Source: Burkholderia sp. Ax-1719 (GTDB lineage: Bacteria; Pseudomonadota; Gammaproteobacteria; Burkholderiales; Burkholderiaceae). Taken from it: 64,000 nucleotides of DNA. Positions 44,807 through 51,445 of this stretch are shown one piece after another. The translations under genes and the position numbers were made by a program. The notes beneath the pieces are model-generated. The model made no database searches, was not told the DNA's origin, and saw nothing but the letters and a program-made list of their open reading frames with translations. Each line of letters opens with the position of its first letter. Within the stretch, counting starts at the first letter, position 1. The stretch spans positions 81,017 to 145,016 of the forward strand of contig NZ_VWWJ01000022.1 of assembly GCF_011753055.1 (NCBI RefSeq). The letters are read 5' to 3'.

Positions 44807-45262
44807 TTACTGACGCGTCGTTGCGGTACTGCGGGAATCGGTGCTGTCGGTGGTGCTGTTGTCCGCGCTGTTGCCCGCGCTGGTGCTGGCTTGCGGCGGC
44901 TCGTCGCCGGGGGCATAGCTCATGACCGGCGCGACCTGCTGGCTGTCGGCGGCGAGGCTCGCCTGCACGCTTTGCACGGGATCGCTTGCGTAGGCGTAGC
45001 TGGCGGGGTTGGCGGCGTCAGCGGGCGCGGCGGTGCCGATGCTGCTGGCGAGCGTGGCGCTGCTTGAGTTGTTTGTGCCGCTTGAGCCGGCGTCTGCGGG
45101 AGCCGGTTGAAGTGCCGCGTTGTTCTGTTGCTGGCTCGGCGCGCTGGTCGTGTCAGACGCAGCCGACGATCCCATTCCCGGCCCGCACGCGGCGAGCGAG
45201 ATGGTTGCTAGCACAACGGAAATCACGATTGCCGGTGACGGCTCGAACAGGCGTCTTTGCAT
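44807..45262 (-). CDS. Low-complexity Ser/Ala/Thr-rich lipoprotein preceding phospholipase C
   Basis: A 151-residue protein with a lipoprotein signal peptide (MQRRLFEP, hydrophobic AIVISVVLATISLAAC; lipidated Cys at about residue 26). The mature part is almost wholly Ala, Ser, Thr, Asn, Gln, Pro and Asp, with poly-Gln/Asn (QQQNN) and NSTTDSTDS stretches, so it is likely disordered. GGAG lies 11 bases before ATG 45262. It lies 57 bases before the phospholipase gene and is probably co-transcribed with it. I do not recognise the family. Two LacI-type palindromes lie upstream. Confidence 0.65.
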   Translation of the reverse strand: MQRRLFEPSPAIVISVVLATISLAACGPGMGSSAASDTTSAPSQQQNNAALQPAPADAGSSGTNNSSSATLASSIGTAAPADAANPASYAYASDPVQSVQASLAADSQQVAPVMSYAPGDEPPQASTSAGNSADNSTTDSTDSRSTATTRQ

Positions 45263-45335
45263 GTGCGCTTGCACTCCGATGATCGGGTCGGCGCACAGTT
45301 TCTACGGTCTCGAAGAAAGAATTGTGAAACGCGTG

Positions 45336-45378
45336 TAAACGTTTGCGGACGATGATTTTTCTTATGCAAACGTTTTTA
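45336..45378. promoter_or_regulatory. Pair of LacI/GalR-type palindromes upstream of the lipoprotein-phospholipase genes
   Basis: TGTAAACGTTTGCG (45336-45349) and TGCAAACGTTTTTA (45365-45378) share the perfect core AAACGTTT, start to start 29 bases apart. The central CpG palindrome with flanking TG..CA bases is the usual form of LacI/GalR operators. The surrounding 303-base gap (45263-45565) is AT-rich with no gene. Confidence 0.5.
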
Positions 45379-45509
45379 AAGCGAACGAAACAGGGTAAAC
45401 AGTTGGTGTCGAAACCATGTCAATTACAAACTGTTTCTAATTCGTTCGAGCAGGTAAGTTTTTGGTGAAGGCAGGTCGAAACGCCGAATTGAAAGGCTTT
45501 TGAAAAAAC

Positions 45510-45533
45510 AAGGCCGACGGAATCGTCGGCCTT
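45510..45533 (-). terminator. Terminator of the 90-residue hypothetical gene
   Basis: A 10-bp perfect stem (45510-45519 with 45524-45533, loop GAAT). On the minus strand it is followed by TGTTTTTTC, a good U-tract. Confidence 0.85.
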
Positions 45534-45565
45534 TCAGGGGAACTGGATCAGGGAATACGGCGGTT

Positions 45566-45838
45566 TCAAATGGTGCGTTGGCCCAGCGCCTCCTCCACGA
45601 TGCGTCGCCCGACGCTGTAGCCGCGCATCAACGCGTCAACCTCGGTCACGAACCAGCGGTCGCCAATGTCGGTAAGACGCATTTGCGGAAAGCACGGCTC
45701 CTGGCGGTCCGATTTGTAAATCGACACCATGGCGATGTAGCCGCTGTCTGCCATCCGCATTTTGCGCAGCACCGGTACTGAAATCGAATCGGTGCTGACT
45801 CGAATCGCATATCCCATGTAATCGTAATTGCGTTCCAT
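45566..45838 (-). CDS. Conserved-looking small protein, 90 residues, unknown function
   Basis: A soluble, slightly basic protein that starts MERNYDYMGYAIRVSTDS and continues with YIAMVSIYKSDRQEPCFPQMR. The alternation of hydrophobic and polar residues suggests a small beta-rich fold. It has no signal peptide or membrane segment. Start ATG 45838 was chosen because the Y-x-GY-x-I opening follows directly and a GGAG lies 11 bases upstream. It has its own terminator. It resembles a group of small uncharacterised Burkholderia proteins by general pattern only; no function can be given. Confidence 0.65.
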   Translation of the reverse strand: MERNYDYMGYAIRVSTDSISVPVLRKMRMADSGYIAMVSIYKSDRQEPCFPQMRLTDIGDRWFVTEVDALMRGYSVGRRIVEEALGQRTI

Positions 45839-45958
45839 GCCTGTGTATTCTCCGCGCATATCCAACACTTTTCTGGTTAACGAGCACCGCCAGAAAAAGT
45901 TGATAGCAAGAGATGTGCCCCGATTTCTTTAAATGATCGAACGTCTTTCTTTGCCTTT

Positions 45959-47527
45959 CTAAGGGGCGCCAGTTCGAGTCGGCGAGCCTTTTCCCCAGAC
46001 AATTGATTCTGGATGCCGTTCCAGATAGTCGGCCAGCGCGTTAACGCTGACGAGCGTTCGTTTTAGCTGCGCCATGGCCCGATGAACATCCGACTGCAAT
46101 GGGGAGTCCGCTTGCAGCGTCGCACGTGCCGCCGCGAATGACTGCTGCGCGGTGATGAGCGTGGCCTGCGCTTGCGGCACGACTTCGTCGTTGATCGTTT
46201 TGAATAGCGTATCGGCGCTTTTCAGCGAAGCGTCCAGGTGCGTTCCTATCTGATCGAATGGCACGCGATCGAGTCTCGAAACGATGCTGCTCAACTGATC
46301 CTGCAATTCTTCGATGGCATTGGGCACGGTGGGCAATTCCACCGGACCGCGCGCGACGTCGATATGAACGACCGGCGCGTGAGGGAAAAAATCGAGTGCG
46401 ATGTAGCGCTGTCCCGTAAGCGCATTGCCCATGCGCAGTTGCCCGCGCAGACCTTGTTCGATCATTTTGCGCAGCAATGCGCGGCCACCGGAACTGTCGC
46501 CTTGCCCAAGTGTTTCCCGATAGCGGCGTCCCAGCCTGAATGGATAGAGATTGACGGTGGCGACCATGTCAAACACGCCGTCCGCGATGTTGCGATCGGC
46601 GTCGATCCGTACGACTTCGCCAAGTACCACGCCGCGAAAATCGACGGGCGCGCCCACGGCAAGGCCGCGTAACGATTCGTGAAAGCGCAGGCTGACGGGT
46701 GCGGCGGGGCCTTTCGCCGTCGCCACTGCATCGGCGAAATCGTCGTTGAGCGTGAATGCACTGTTCGAACGCGTGCTGACGTTGTCCACTAACTCTTCTG
46801 GAGAATCGAATTGCACGCCGCCATTCAGGATCGCCGCGAGCGACGGGGTATCCAGTCGTAGGCCGGTTGCGTTCAGGCGCACGTCGACCGCGCCCGTGCG
46901 CCACCAATGCGACGATCGGGTGACGTAACGGTCAAAAGGCGCGCTGACGAAAACGTCGATATCGACTTCTTCGCCTTGCTTGCGCAAGGTGTAGCCAAGG
47001 ACACGGCCCACCCGGACGCGCCGAAAATAAACCGGGGAGCCGGCTTCAAGCGAGCCGAGCGACGTCGCCAGCAATGCGAATTGCGTGCCTTCGAGCGAAG
47101 ACGAAACAACAGGAGGCGTATCCAGCCCGACGAAGCTTCGGCATACGGCAGTCGAGCGACCGGGTTCTACGGCGATATAGGGGCCGCTTACCAGCGTACC
47201 GGGTTCGGTCACGCTGCCCGCGTCGATGCGCGGGCGCACCACCCAGAAGCGTGCGCCGCACGCGGAAAGCCGCCTGGCGTTGCCTTCAAGTCGCACGATT
47301 GCCGTGACATGCGAGCGATCTTCGGAGAGACGGGTGGATTCCAGTCGTCCAACCTCGACGCTCCGGTAGCGCAGCCGGGTTTTGCCGACCTGCAAGCCTT
47401 CGCCTGTCGTGAACGTGATGCAGAGTTCCGGGCCGCGCAACTGTGCGATATACGCGAGCGCGCCCAGAATCGCCAGGAGCACAAGCGCAGCTAGCCACCA
47501 GGCGCGCAAGAACTGCATACGCCCCAT
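45959..47527 (-). CDS. pqiB: MCE-domain (MlaD/PqiB-type) intermembrane transport protein
   Basis: A 522-residue protein with one N-terminal membrane anchor (about residues 8-28) and repeated MCE domains. The units are seen as FTTGEGLQVGKTRLRYRSVEVGRLES (about 39-64), LATSLGSLEAGSPVYFRRVRVGRVLGYTL (about 153-181) and SLRGLAVGAPVDFRGVVLGEVVRIDAD (about 285-311). A helical C-terminus (SADTLFKTINDEVVPQAQATLITAQQSFAAARATLQ) follows. In E. coli PqiB such proteins form a periplasmic tube for lipid movement between membranes. The usual partner PqiA, an eight-helix inner-membrane protein, is missing; instead two tiny genes precede it with no gap. A DUF3313 lipoprotein gene further upstream might take the place of PqiC. 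Confidence 0.85.
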   Translation of the reverse strand: MGRMQFLRAWWLAALVLLAILGALAYIAQLRGPELCITFTTGEGLQVGKTRLRYRSVEVGRLESTRLSEDRSHVTAIVRLEGNARRLSACGARFWVVRPRIDAGSVTEPGTLVSGPYIAVEPGRSTAVCRSFVGLDTPPVVSSSLEGTQFALLATSLGSLEAGSPVYFRRVRVGRVLGYTLRKQGEEVDIDVFVSAPFDRYVTRSSHWWRTGAVDVRLNATGLRLDTPSLAAILNGGVQFDSPEELVDNVSTRSNSAFTLNDDFADAVATAKGPAAPVSLRFHESLRGLAVGAPVDFRGVVLGEVVRIDADRNIADGVFDMVATVNLYPFRLGRRYRETLGQGDSSGGRALLRKMIEQGLRGQLRMGNALTGQRYIALDFFPHAPVVHIDVARGPVELPTVPNAIEELQDQLSSIVSRLDRVPFDQIGTHLDASLKSADTLFKTINDEVVPQAQATLITAQQSFAAARATLQADSPLQSDVHRAMAQLKRTLVSVNALADYLERHPESIVWGKGSPTRTGAP

Positions 47528-47638
47528 CTATAGATTTCCCGTCACGATATCGCGCAAACAGCCAAACAGGCGGCGAAGCTTCGGCTTCAGCCGCGATAGC
47601 GCGCGCCGTAAGCTTCGCCGCGCTGCGTCGGCATTCAT
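47528..47638 (-). CDS. 36-residue highly basic peptide between the two-helix protein and the MCE gene
   Basis: A tiny frame whose ATG overlaps the stop of the upstream membrane protein (ATGA) and whose TAG directly adjoins the ATG of the MCE gene. The peptide has ten Arg/Lys residues in 36 (RRSLRRALSRLKPKLRRLFG) and would form a cationic amphipathic helix. No own Shine-Dalgarno is visible, as expected for a coupled gene. It may be a translated coupling device or a real small partner of the MCE system. Chance is possible, but the exact abutment on both sides argues for translation. Confidence 0.45.
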   Translation of the reverse strand: MNADAARRSLRRALSRLKPKLRRLFGCLRDIVTGNL

Positions 47639-47835
47639 GGCGTGAAACCCAGAATCAGCGTCAGGTAAGCGAGGCTGACGGCCACACCAGCGATCGTGCC
47701 GAAGTAGTCCCGCGCGCCCGGCCCGTAGAGCAGGTGCGCCGGAATCCCCACGACCAGATACGCGACGATAAAAAGAATCGTGATCGTCAGCGGCGGATGT
47801 CCCACGGCAATAGCGGTCTGCACGAGCCGATTCAT
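47635..47835 (-). CDS. 66-residue two-helix membrane protein, first gene of the MCE operon
   Basis: A small inner-membrane protein with two hydrophobic segments (about residues 13-33, PPLTITILFIVAYLVVGIP, and 45-64, TIAGVAVSLAYLTLILGF) joined by a short polar loop (GPGARDYF). It lies at the head of a closely packed set with the basic 36-residue peptide and the MCE protein. I do not recognise the family. Its position suggests a membrane partner of the MCE protein in place of the absent PqiA. Confidence 0.6.
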   Translation of the reverse strand: MNRLVQTAIAVGHPPLTITILFIVAYLVVGIPAHLLYGPGARDYFGTIAGVAVSLAYLTLILGFTP

Positions 47836-47892
47836 GATCAGTCATCCTGAATAAATGGGAAAAATTCCGCCGCTGATTCGAGCTTGCCCGGC

Positions 47893-48555
47893 TTAATGCA
47901 GTTGCGCGACCAGCGCTTGCGCACCCTTGTCGAGACCGGTCTTCGCGGCGCTGAGCGAGCCGAAAGCGGCGGGCAGATTCATCGCGTTGGGATACTGTTT
48001 GGCGATATAGGCTTTCAGGAGACGGCCGTCGCTGCTGTCATACACCTCGACGGCATAGGAGACCGAGCCGCTAAACGCGCCTTGGCCGCCGCGCACGGCC
48101 TGAACGCCGTTGTACAGATTGCCGGCGATATCGAAATGCATCGCCTGGCCGACGAGCGGCGTGGTGCGCTGCGCGCCCGTCAGCGTGATCTTGATGCGCA
48201 GTACGCCCGCTCCCGGCTGGCCATTCAACTGGAAGCGCTTGCCCAGATTCTCGGCGAACGTCTTTTGCGCGTAGCTGGCGAGCACTGACTTGTCTTCGTC
48301 TTTCATGTCGCCGAATTGCGCGTCGGCGCCTTGATAGACGCTCACGGGATCGAGGACGACCTGCGTGTAACGCGACCACACCACGGGCGCGGCATAGGCG
48401 AACGGCACCTTGGCGCGGTCGTCGCCCAGATTCGGCTGGAGCTTGTGGGCGGCGTCGATGCCGGAGTAGGCGACCGGCTGCACGCCTGCGCAAGCAGCGA
48501 GTGCGAGGGTCAGCGTGGCGGCGGTCAGGCAGGCGGTAAGTCGTGGGCCGAACAT
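47893..48555 (-). CDS. DUF3313 family lipoprotein
   Basis: A 220-residue outer-membrane lipoprotein. The signal peptide ends in LALAAC (lipidated Cys at about residue 22). The mature domain has the DUF3313 pattern: YSGIDAAHKLQPN early, WSRYTQVVLDPVSVYQGAD (about 58-76), LRIKITLTGAQ (about 118-128) and a final VEVYDSSDGRLLKAYIAKQYP block. The function of the family is unknown. A TetR-type regulator is divergently transcribed with an AAACCG-N6-CGGTTT repeat in between. The gene ends 57 bases before the two-helix protein, so it may head the MCE operon. Confidence 0.85.
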   Translation of the reverse strand: MFGPRLTACLTAATLTLALAACAGVQPVAYSGIDAAHKLQPNLGDDRAKVPFAYAAPVVWSRYTQVVLDPVSVYQGADAQFGDMKDEDKSVLASYAQKTFAENLGKRFQLNGQPGAGVLRIKITLTGAQRTTPLVGQAMHFDIAGNLYNGVQAVRGGQGAFSGSVSYAVEVYDSSDGRLLKAYIAKQYPNAMNLPAAFGSLSAAKTGLDKGAQALVAQLH

Positions 48556-48653
48556 GTGAGTTTCCTTTGGTGAATTGCGCGCACGGATGGCGGAGTCGCG
48601 AGAGAGCATGGTTTTCCCAGCGGACGCAGCGTAACGCCAAACGCATAGAATGT

Positions 48654-48671
48654 AAACCGTCTACCCGGTTT
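48654..48671. promoter_or_regulatory. Inverted repeat in the DUF3313/TetR divergent promoter region
   Basis: AAACCG-N6-CGGTTT, a perfect 6+6 repeat 98 bases before the DUF3313 start and 138 bases before the TetR start. It could be the TetR operator. The remaining part of the 254-base gap shows nothing else clear. Confidence 0.35.
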
Positions 48672-48809
48672 GTTTTTGAGGGGCTGGTCGGCTAAGATAG
48701 CGCCTGCAACGCTGCGCGCAGGCCGCGCGACGGCGATTTTCAGTCCAGACCCATTCCAGATGCAGCGACTCGCCGGTCAGCTGCACGGCAGTCAAGCAAT
48801 CAATTCGAT

Positions 48810-49391
48810 ATGGATAACCCGACTCGCTCAGAGCTTTCGCGCAAAAAAGCCATCGCCGCCGCGCTGGCGATTCTGACCAGAGAGGGCGTGGGCGCGCTGA
48901 CCTTCGATTCGCTGTCGCGTGAAAGCGGCATCAGCAAAGGCGGCTTGCTGCATCAATTCAGGACGAAGCAGGGCGTGCTCGAAGCGCTGCTCGAGCATCA
49001 GCGCAGTGAGTTTCTGGAGATTGGCGCCGACTATATGAACGGCGAAGGGCGCGACAAGGCCGAGCCGACGCTGGCCGCGCAGATCGCCATTTTCCGCCAG
49101 GCCTTGAACCAGCCGCATTCGGTCGCGCGCGCGATGCTCGCCGTGATGGTGGAGTCGCCCAGCATGCTGGAAGCGAGCCGCGACCGCGACGGCGAGGTGA
49201 CGAAATCGATCGAAAAAGAAGCGGCGGATCATGATCTTTCGCTGCTGCGCTATTTCGCGGCCAGCGGTATCGCGTTCAATCTGCTGATCGGACTGACTGA
49301 ACTCGACGATGCCACGCGCAACCGGCTGTTCGACCGCTTGCAGGATGAAGATGGCTGGAAGGCGTTGCAGACGAAGAAGAAAGGGAAATGA
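48810..49391 (+). CDS. TetR-family transcriptional regulator
   Basis: A 193-residue repressor. The HTH is at about residues 12-55 (KKAIAAALAILTREGVGALTFDSLSRESGISKGGLLHQFRTKQGVLEALL). The C-terminal domain is helical and ends in a Lys-rich tail. It is divergent from the DUF3313 lipoprotein gene, its most likely target. No ligand can be deduced. Confidence 0.85.
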   Translation: MDNPTRSELSRKKAIAAALAILTREGVGALTFDSLSRESGISKGGLLHQFRTKQGVLEALLEHQRSEFLEIGADYMNGEGRDKAEPTLAAQIAIFRQALNQPHSVARAMLAVMVESPSMLEASRDRDGEVTKSIEKEAADHDLSLLRYFAASGIAFNLLIGLTELDDATRNRLFDRLQDEDGWKALQTKKKGK

Positions 49392-49465
49392 ACCGGCGGT
49401 GCGCGCGGCTGCGGGTTTCGGCCTGAAATACCGATCCCGCCGCCGCATTCAGGTACGATGGGAAG

Positions 49466-49822
49466 ATGATGCACACCACCCTGGGGCCGCTCATGGACAC
49501 ATCTTCTCGCGAGTCGCACGATATTGCCGTCGAAGCACTTTCGACGCTATCGGAGTATCTCGAACGCTCGCTGGATAAGGGCGCCAGTCTGATCGTGGTG
49601 CGCTCCCAGCCCGACCGCAGCGATATCTATCTGGGCGATGCAGGCGAAGCGCAGGAAGAATGGACGCGCTGCGGTTTTATCCGCAATTCGCTGGTGGCGG
49701 AGATCCTTGGCGCGACCCAGGCGGGACTCAACTCATTGTCGATCGACGGGCAGACCTACCGCTTCGTACGCACGTTTACGCAGGTCGCCGAGCACGGCGC
49801 GATCGTTTTTTCTGCGGCATAA
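49466..49822 (+). CDS. Small soluble hypothetical protein, up to 118 residues
   Basis: An acidic cytoplasmic-looking protein with the segments VEALSTLSEYLERSLDKGASLIVVRSQPDRSDIYLGD and YRFVRTFTQVAEHGAIVFSAA. No membrane segment or signal peptide is seen. Start choice is uncertain: ATG 49466 has GGGA close by, and ATG 49493 would give 109 residues. The stop codon lies in the loop of a strong hairpin. I do not recognise the family; by composition and codon use it looks real. Confidence 0.6.
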   Translation: MMHTTLGPLMDTSSRESHDIAVEALSTLSEYLERSLDKGASLIVVRSQPDRSDIYLGDAGEAQEEWTRCGFIRNSLVAEILGATQAGLNSLSIDGQTYRFVRTFTQVAEHGAIVFSAA

Positions 49823-49837
49823 AGCGCCGCAGAAAAA
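49807..49837. other. 12-bp hairpin with a stop codon in its loop
   Basis: TTTTTCTGCGGC (49807-49818) pairs perfectly with GCCGCAGAAAAA (49826-49837); the 7-nt loop ATAAAGC holds the TAA of the upstream gene. The U-tract is on the 5' side and the A-tract on the 3' side, opposite to a terminator, so a role in mRNA processing or stability is more likely. Confidence 0.55.
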
Positions 49838-49906
49838 CAGTATTCCGAACCATTTTCGACGACGATCCGGGGCGCACCCATGCGTCTGTGACAAGGAGAA
49901 GACCTG

Positions 49907-50371
49907 GTGCTGAAGAATCTCGATCCGCTGCTCAGTCCCGACGTGCTGCATGCGCTCGCCGCGATGGGACACGGCGACGAAGTCGTGATCTGCGACGCCA
50001 ATTTTCCCGCCGACGCCGTGGCGCGCGATTCGGTGTTGGGCCGTTTGCTGCGTCTGGTTGGCGTGGATTCACCGCGCGCGGTGCGGGCCGTGCTTTCGGT
50101 GCTGCCGCTCGATCGTTTCGTCGATCATCCGGCGCTGCGCATGGAAGTGGTCGGCGATGCGCATACGCTGCCCGCCGTGCAGCGCGAGGCACAACGCGAG
50201 GTCGATGATGCCGAAGGCCGCGCGGTGCCGTTCGCTTCGCTCGAACGCTTCGCGTTTTACGAGCGTGCGCGCCGCGCCTACTGCGTGATCGCCACGGGCG
50301 AGGTGCGCGGTTACGGCTGCTTTGTCTTCAAGAAGGGCGTGCTGCTGGCGGCAGACGCGCCGCACGCATAG
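49907..50371 (+). CDS. RbsD/FucU-family sugar mutarotase
   Basis: A 154-residue cytoplasmic protein of the RbsD/FucU fold. The family signature LDPLLSPDVLHALAAMGHGDEVVICDANFPA is at about residues 5-35 with the conserved H22 and D30; RMEVVGDA and ERFAFYERARRAYCVIATGE (about 112-131) form the sugar site. FucU proteins interconvert anomers of L-fucose and similar sugars. The GTG at 49907 is preceded by AAGGAGAAG. No sugar transporter or kinase gene adjoins it. Confidence 0.85.
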   Translation: MLKNLDPLLSPDVLHALAAMGHGDEVVICDANFPADAVARDSVLGRLLRLVGVDSPRAVRAVLSVLPLDRFVDHPALRMEVVGDAHTLPAVQREAQREVDDAEGRAVPFASLERFAFYERARRAYCVIATGEVRGYGCFVFKKGVLLAADAPHA

Positions 50372-50393
50372 CGTCCGCTCATCTCAAGCACGT

Positions 50394-50723
50394 TCACGCC
50401 GCGCGTTCGAGCACCTCGGTCGCGCGGTGCGGCTGTGCCACCTGATCGACGAGAAACACGTCGCCTCGCGCGTGCCGCGTACGCAGCGGCAAGATCGCCT
50501 GATAGGCCGGGGAGCGATACCACGCGCGCGCCGTCTCTCGGTCGGCGAATTCAATCACGATCAGATCGCCGCTGAAATGGCCTTCGAGCCGTTCCACGGG
50601 CCCGCCGTGCAGGATAAAACGGCCGCCGAATGGCGCGAGCGTCGCGTCGATTTTCTCCAGATACTCGATGATGTCGGCGCAGAGATCGACTTCGTGTAGG
50701 TGGCCGATGGCATAGGTCGTCAT
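50394..50723 (-). CDS. DUF1330 family protein
   Basis: A 109-residue dimeric alpha/beta-barrel (ferredoxin-like) protein. The DUF1330 pattern is evident: YLEKIDATLAPFGGRFILHGGPVERLEGHF (about 22-51) and LIVIEFADRETARAWYRSPAYQAILPLR (about 54-81). The function of the family is not known. GAGGAG lies just before ATG 50723. It is convergent with the FucU-like gene. Confidence 0.87.
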   Translation of the reverse strand: MTTYAIGHLHEVDLCADIIEYLEKIDATLAPFGGRFILHGGPVERLEGHFSGDLIVIEFADRETARAWYRSPAYQAILPLRTRHARGDVFLVDQVAQPHRATEVLERAA

Positions 50724-50894
50724 GATGCTCCTCGCTGGGGTGATGCCCGTGTAATGGGCTAGTAGCGAGGATAGGACGGCGCGCAAACCCGATCGATTAC
50801 CTCAGAAGTCATGCGCCCCGTTGAAATGTTGACGTAACAAAATCGTCACATGAATCGGTGCTTCAAGTATTTTTTAGCGCGCTGCAAAAAACAC

Positions 50895-50923
50895 TTGCCA
50901 ACGCTAGGGGAAAACCCTAGAAT
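50895..50923 (+). promoter_or_regulatory. Near-consensus sigma-70 promoter with an internal palindrome
   Basis: TTGCCA (50895-50900), a 17-base spacer, and TAGAAT (50918-50923). CTAGGG-GAAAA-CCCTAG (50904-50920) forms a perfect 6+6 inverted repeat in the spacer that reaches into the -10 box, the place for a regulator site. The predicted start is near 50930. Apart from this and the RNA below, the 429-base gap 50724-51152 shows no gene. Confidence 0.7.
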
Positions 50924-50929
50924 GAATTC

Positions 50930-50988
50930 GTCTCCTCCATGTCTCCTCCTGATATGGATTCAGCCCGCCCAATTAGGCGGGCTTTTTC
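50930..50988 (+). ncRNA. Candidate ~60-nt small RNA with tandem anti-Shine-Dalgarno motifs
   Basis: From the predicted start the transcript would open with two copies of GUCUCCUCC (50930-50938 and 50941-50949, 11-base period) and end at a rho-independent terminator (stem AGCCCGCC 50962-50969 with GGCGGGCU 50976-50983, followed by U-rich sequence). No convincing reading frame fits. CUCCUCC pairs with GGAGG-type ribosome binding sites, as in CCUCCUCC-motif sRNAs of alphaproteobacteria. It could instead be a short attenuated leader of the gene at 51153. Confidence 0.55.
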
Positions 50989-50990
50989 TT
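50962..50990 (+). terminator. Rho-independent terminator of the candidate small RNA
   Basis: An 8-bp perfect GC-rich stem (50962-50969 with 50976-50983), loop CAATTA, followed by TTTTTCTTTT. No protein gene precedes it on the plus strand for over 500 bases. Confidence 0.85.
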
Positions 50991-51152
50991 TTCCAGCGCC
51001 GGAATTCGCGCAGGCGCTGCGGCCCGCTCAGGGTCTTGCCTGATCTGCGGGTTCCGTAGAACGCCAGGCATCGAGAGTAAAATAAGTGGATTGGCGCGCC
51101 GCACGGGTCACCGTGTGAGACGCCGAATAGACAACGCCTCTTCAACGCTCCG

Positions 51153-51395
51153 ATGAAACCGTCATCCGCGCAGGAACCCAAGCAAAAAGCCGAGGAGAAA
51201 AGCCGGCGCAAACCGCCGCCGCCCTGGCTGCTGAACACGCTGACCGCGCTCGTGGGCATTCTCACGCTCGCGCTGGGTGTGGGCTGGCTGATCCGCAGCT
51301 GGATCGTCGATATGGAGATTCCTTATTTCGCGATCCCGCTCGTGATGTGTGTGCCGGTGATCGTTGCTGTGGCGTTCCGCAACTTCTGGGACTGA
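51153..51395 (+). CDS. 80-residue membrane protein with a basic N-terminal tail
   Basis: The first ~24 residues are charged and Pro-rich (KQKAEEKSRRKPPPPW), followed by two hydrophobic helices (about 27-49, LLNTLTALVGILTLALGVGWLI, and 58-74, YFAIPLVMCVPVIVAVAF). By the positive-inside rule the N-terminus lies in the cytoplasm. I do not recognise the family. It stands about 160 bases after the sRNA terminator and convergent with the TPR protein gene. Confidence 0.65.
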   Translation: MKPSSAQEPKQKAEEKSRRKPPPPWLLNTLTALVGILTLALGVGWLIRSWIVDMEIPYFAIPLVMCVPVIVAVAFRNFWD

Positions 51396-51445
51396 CGCGC
51401 GGCGTCGGCCCAGATCATCACCGCTCATTATTCACCGGCCTGCGC

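Noticed and set aside
50850..51059. 69-codon plus-strand frame covering the sRNA promoter and terminator
   Set aside because: It reads through a strong terminator and promoter boxes, lacks a Shine-Dalgarno and has no hydrophobic or domain pattern.
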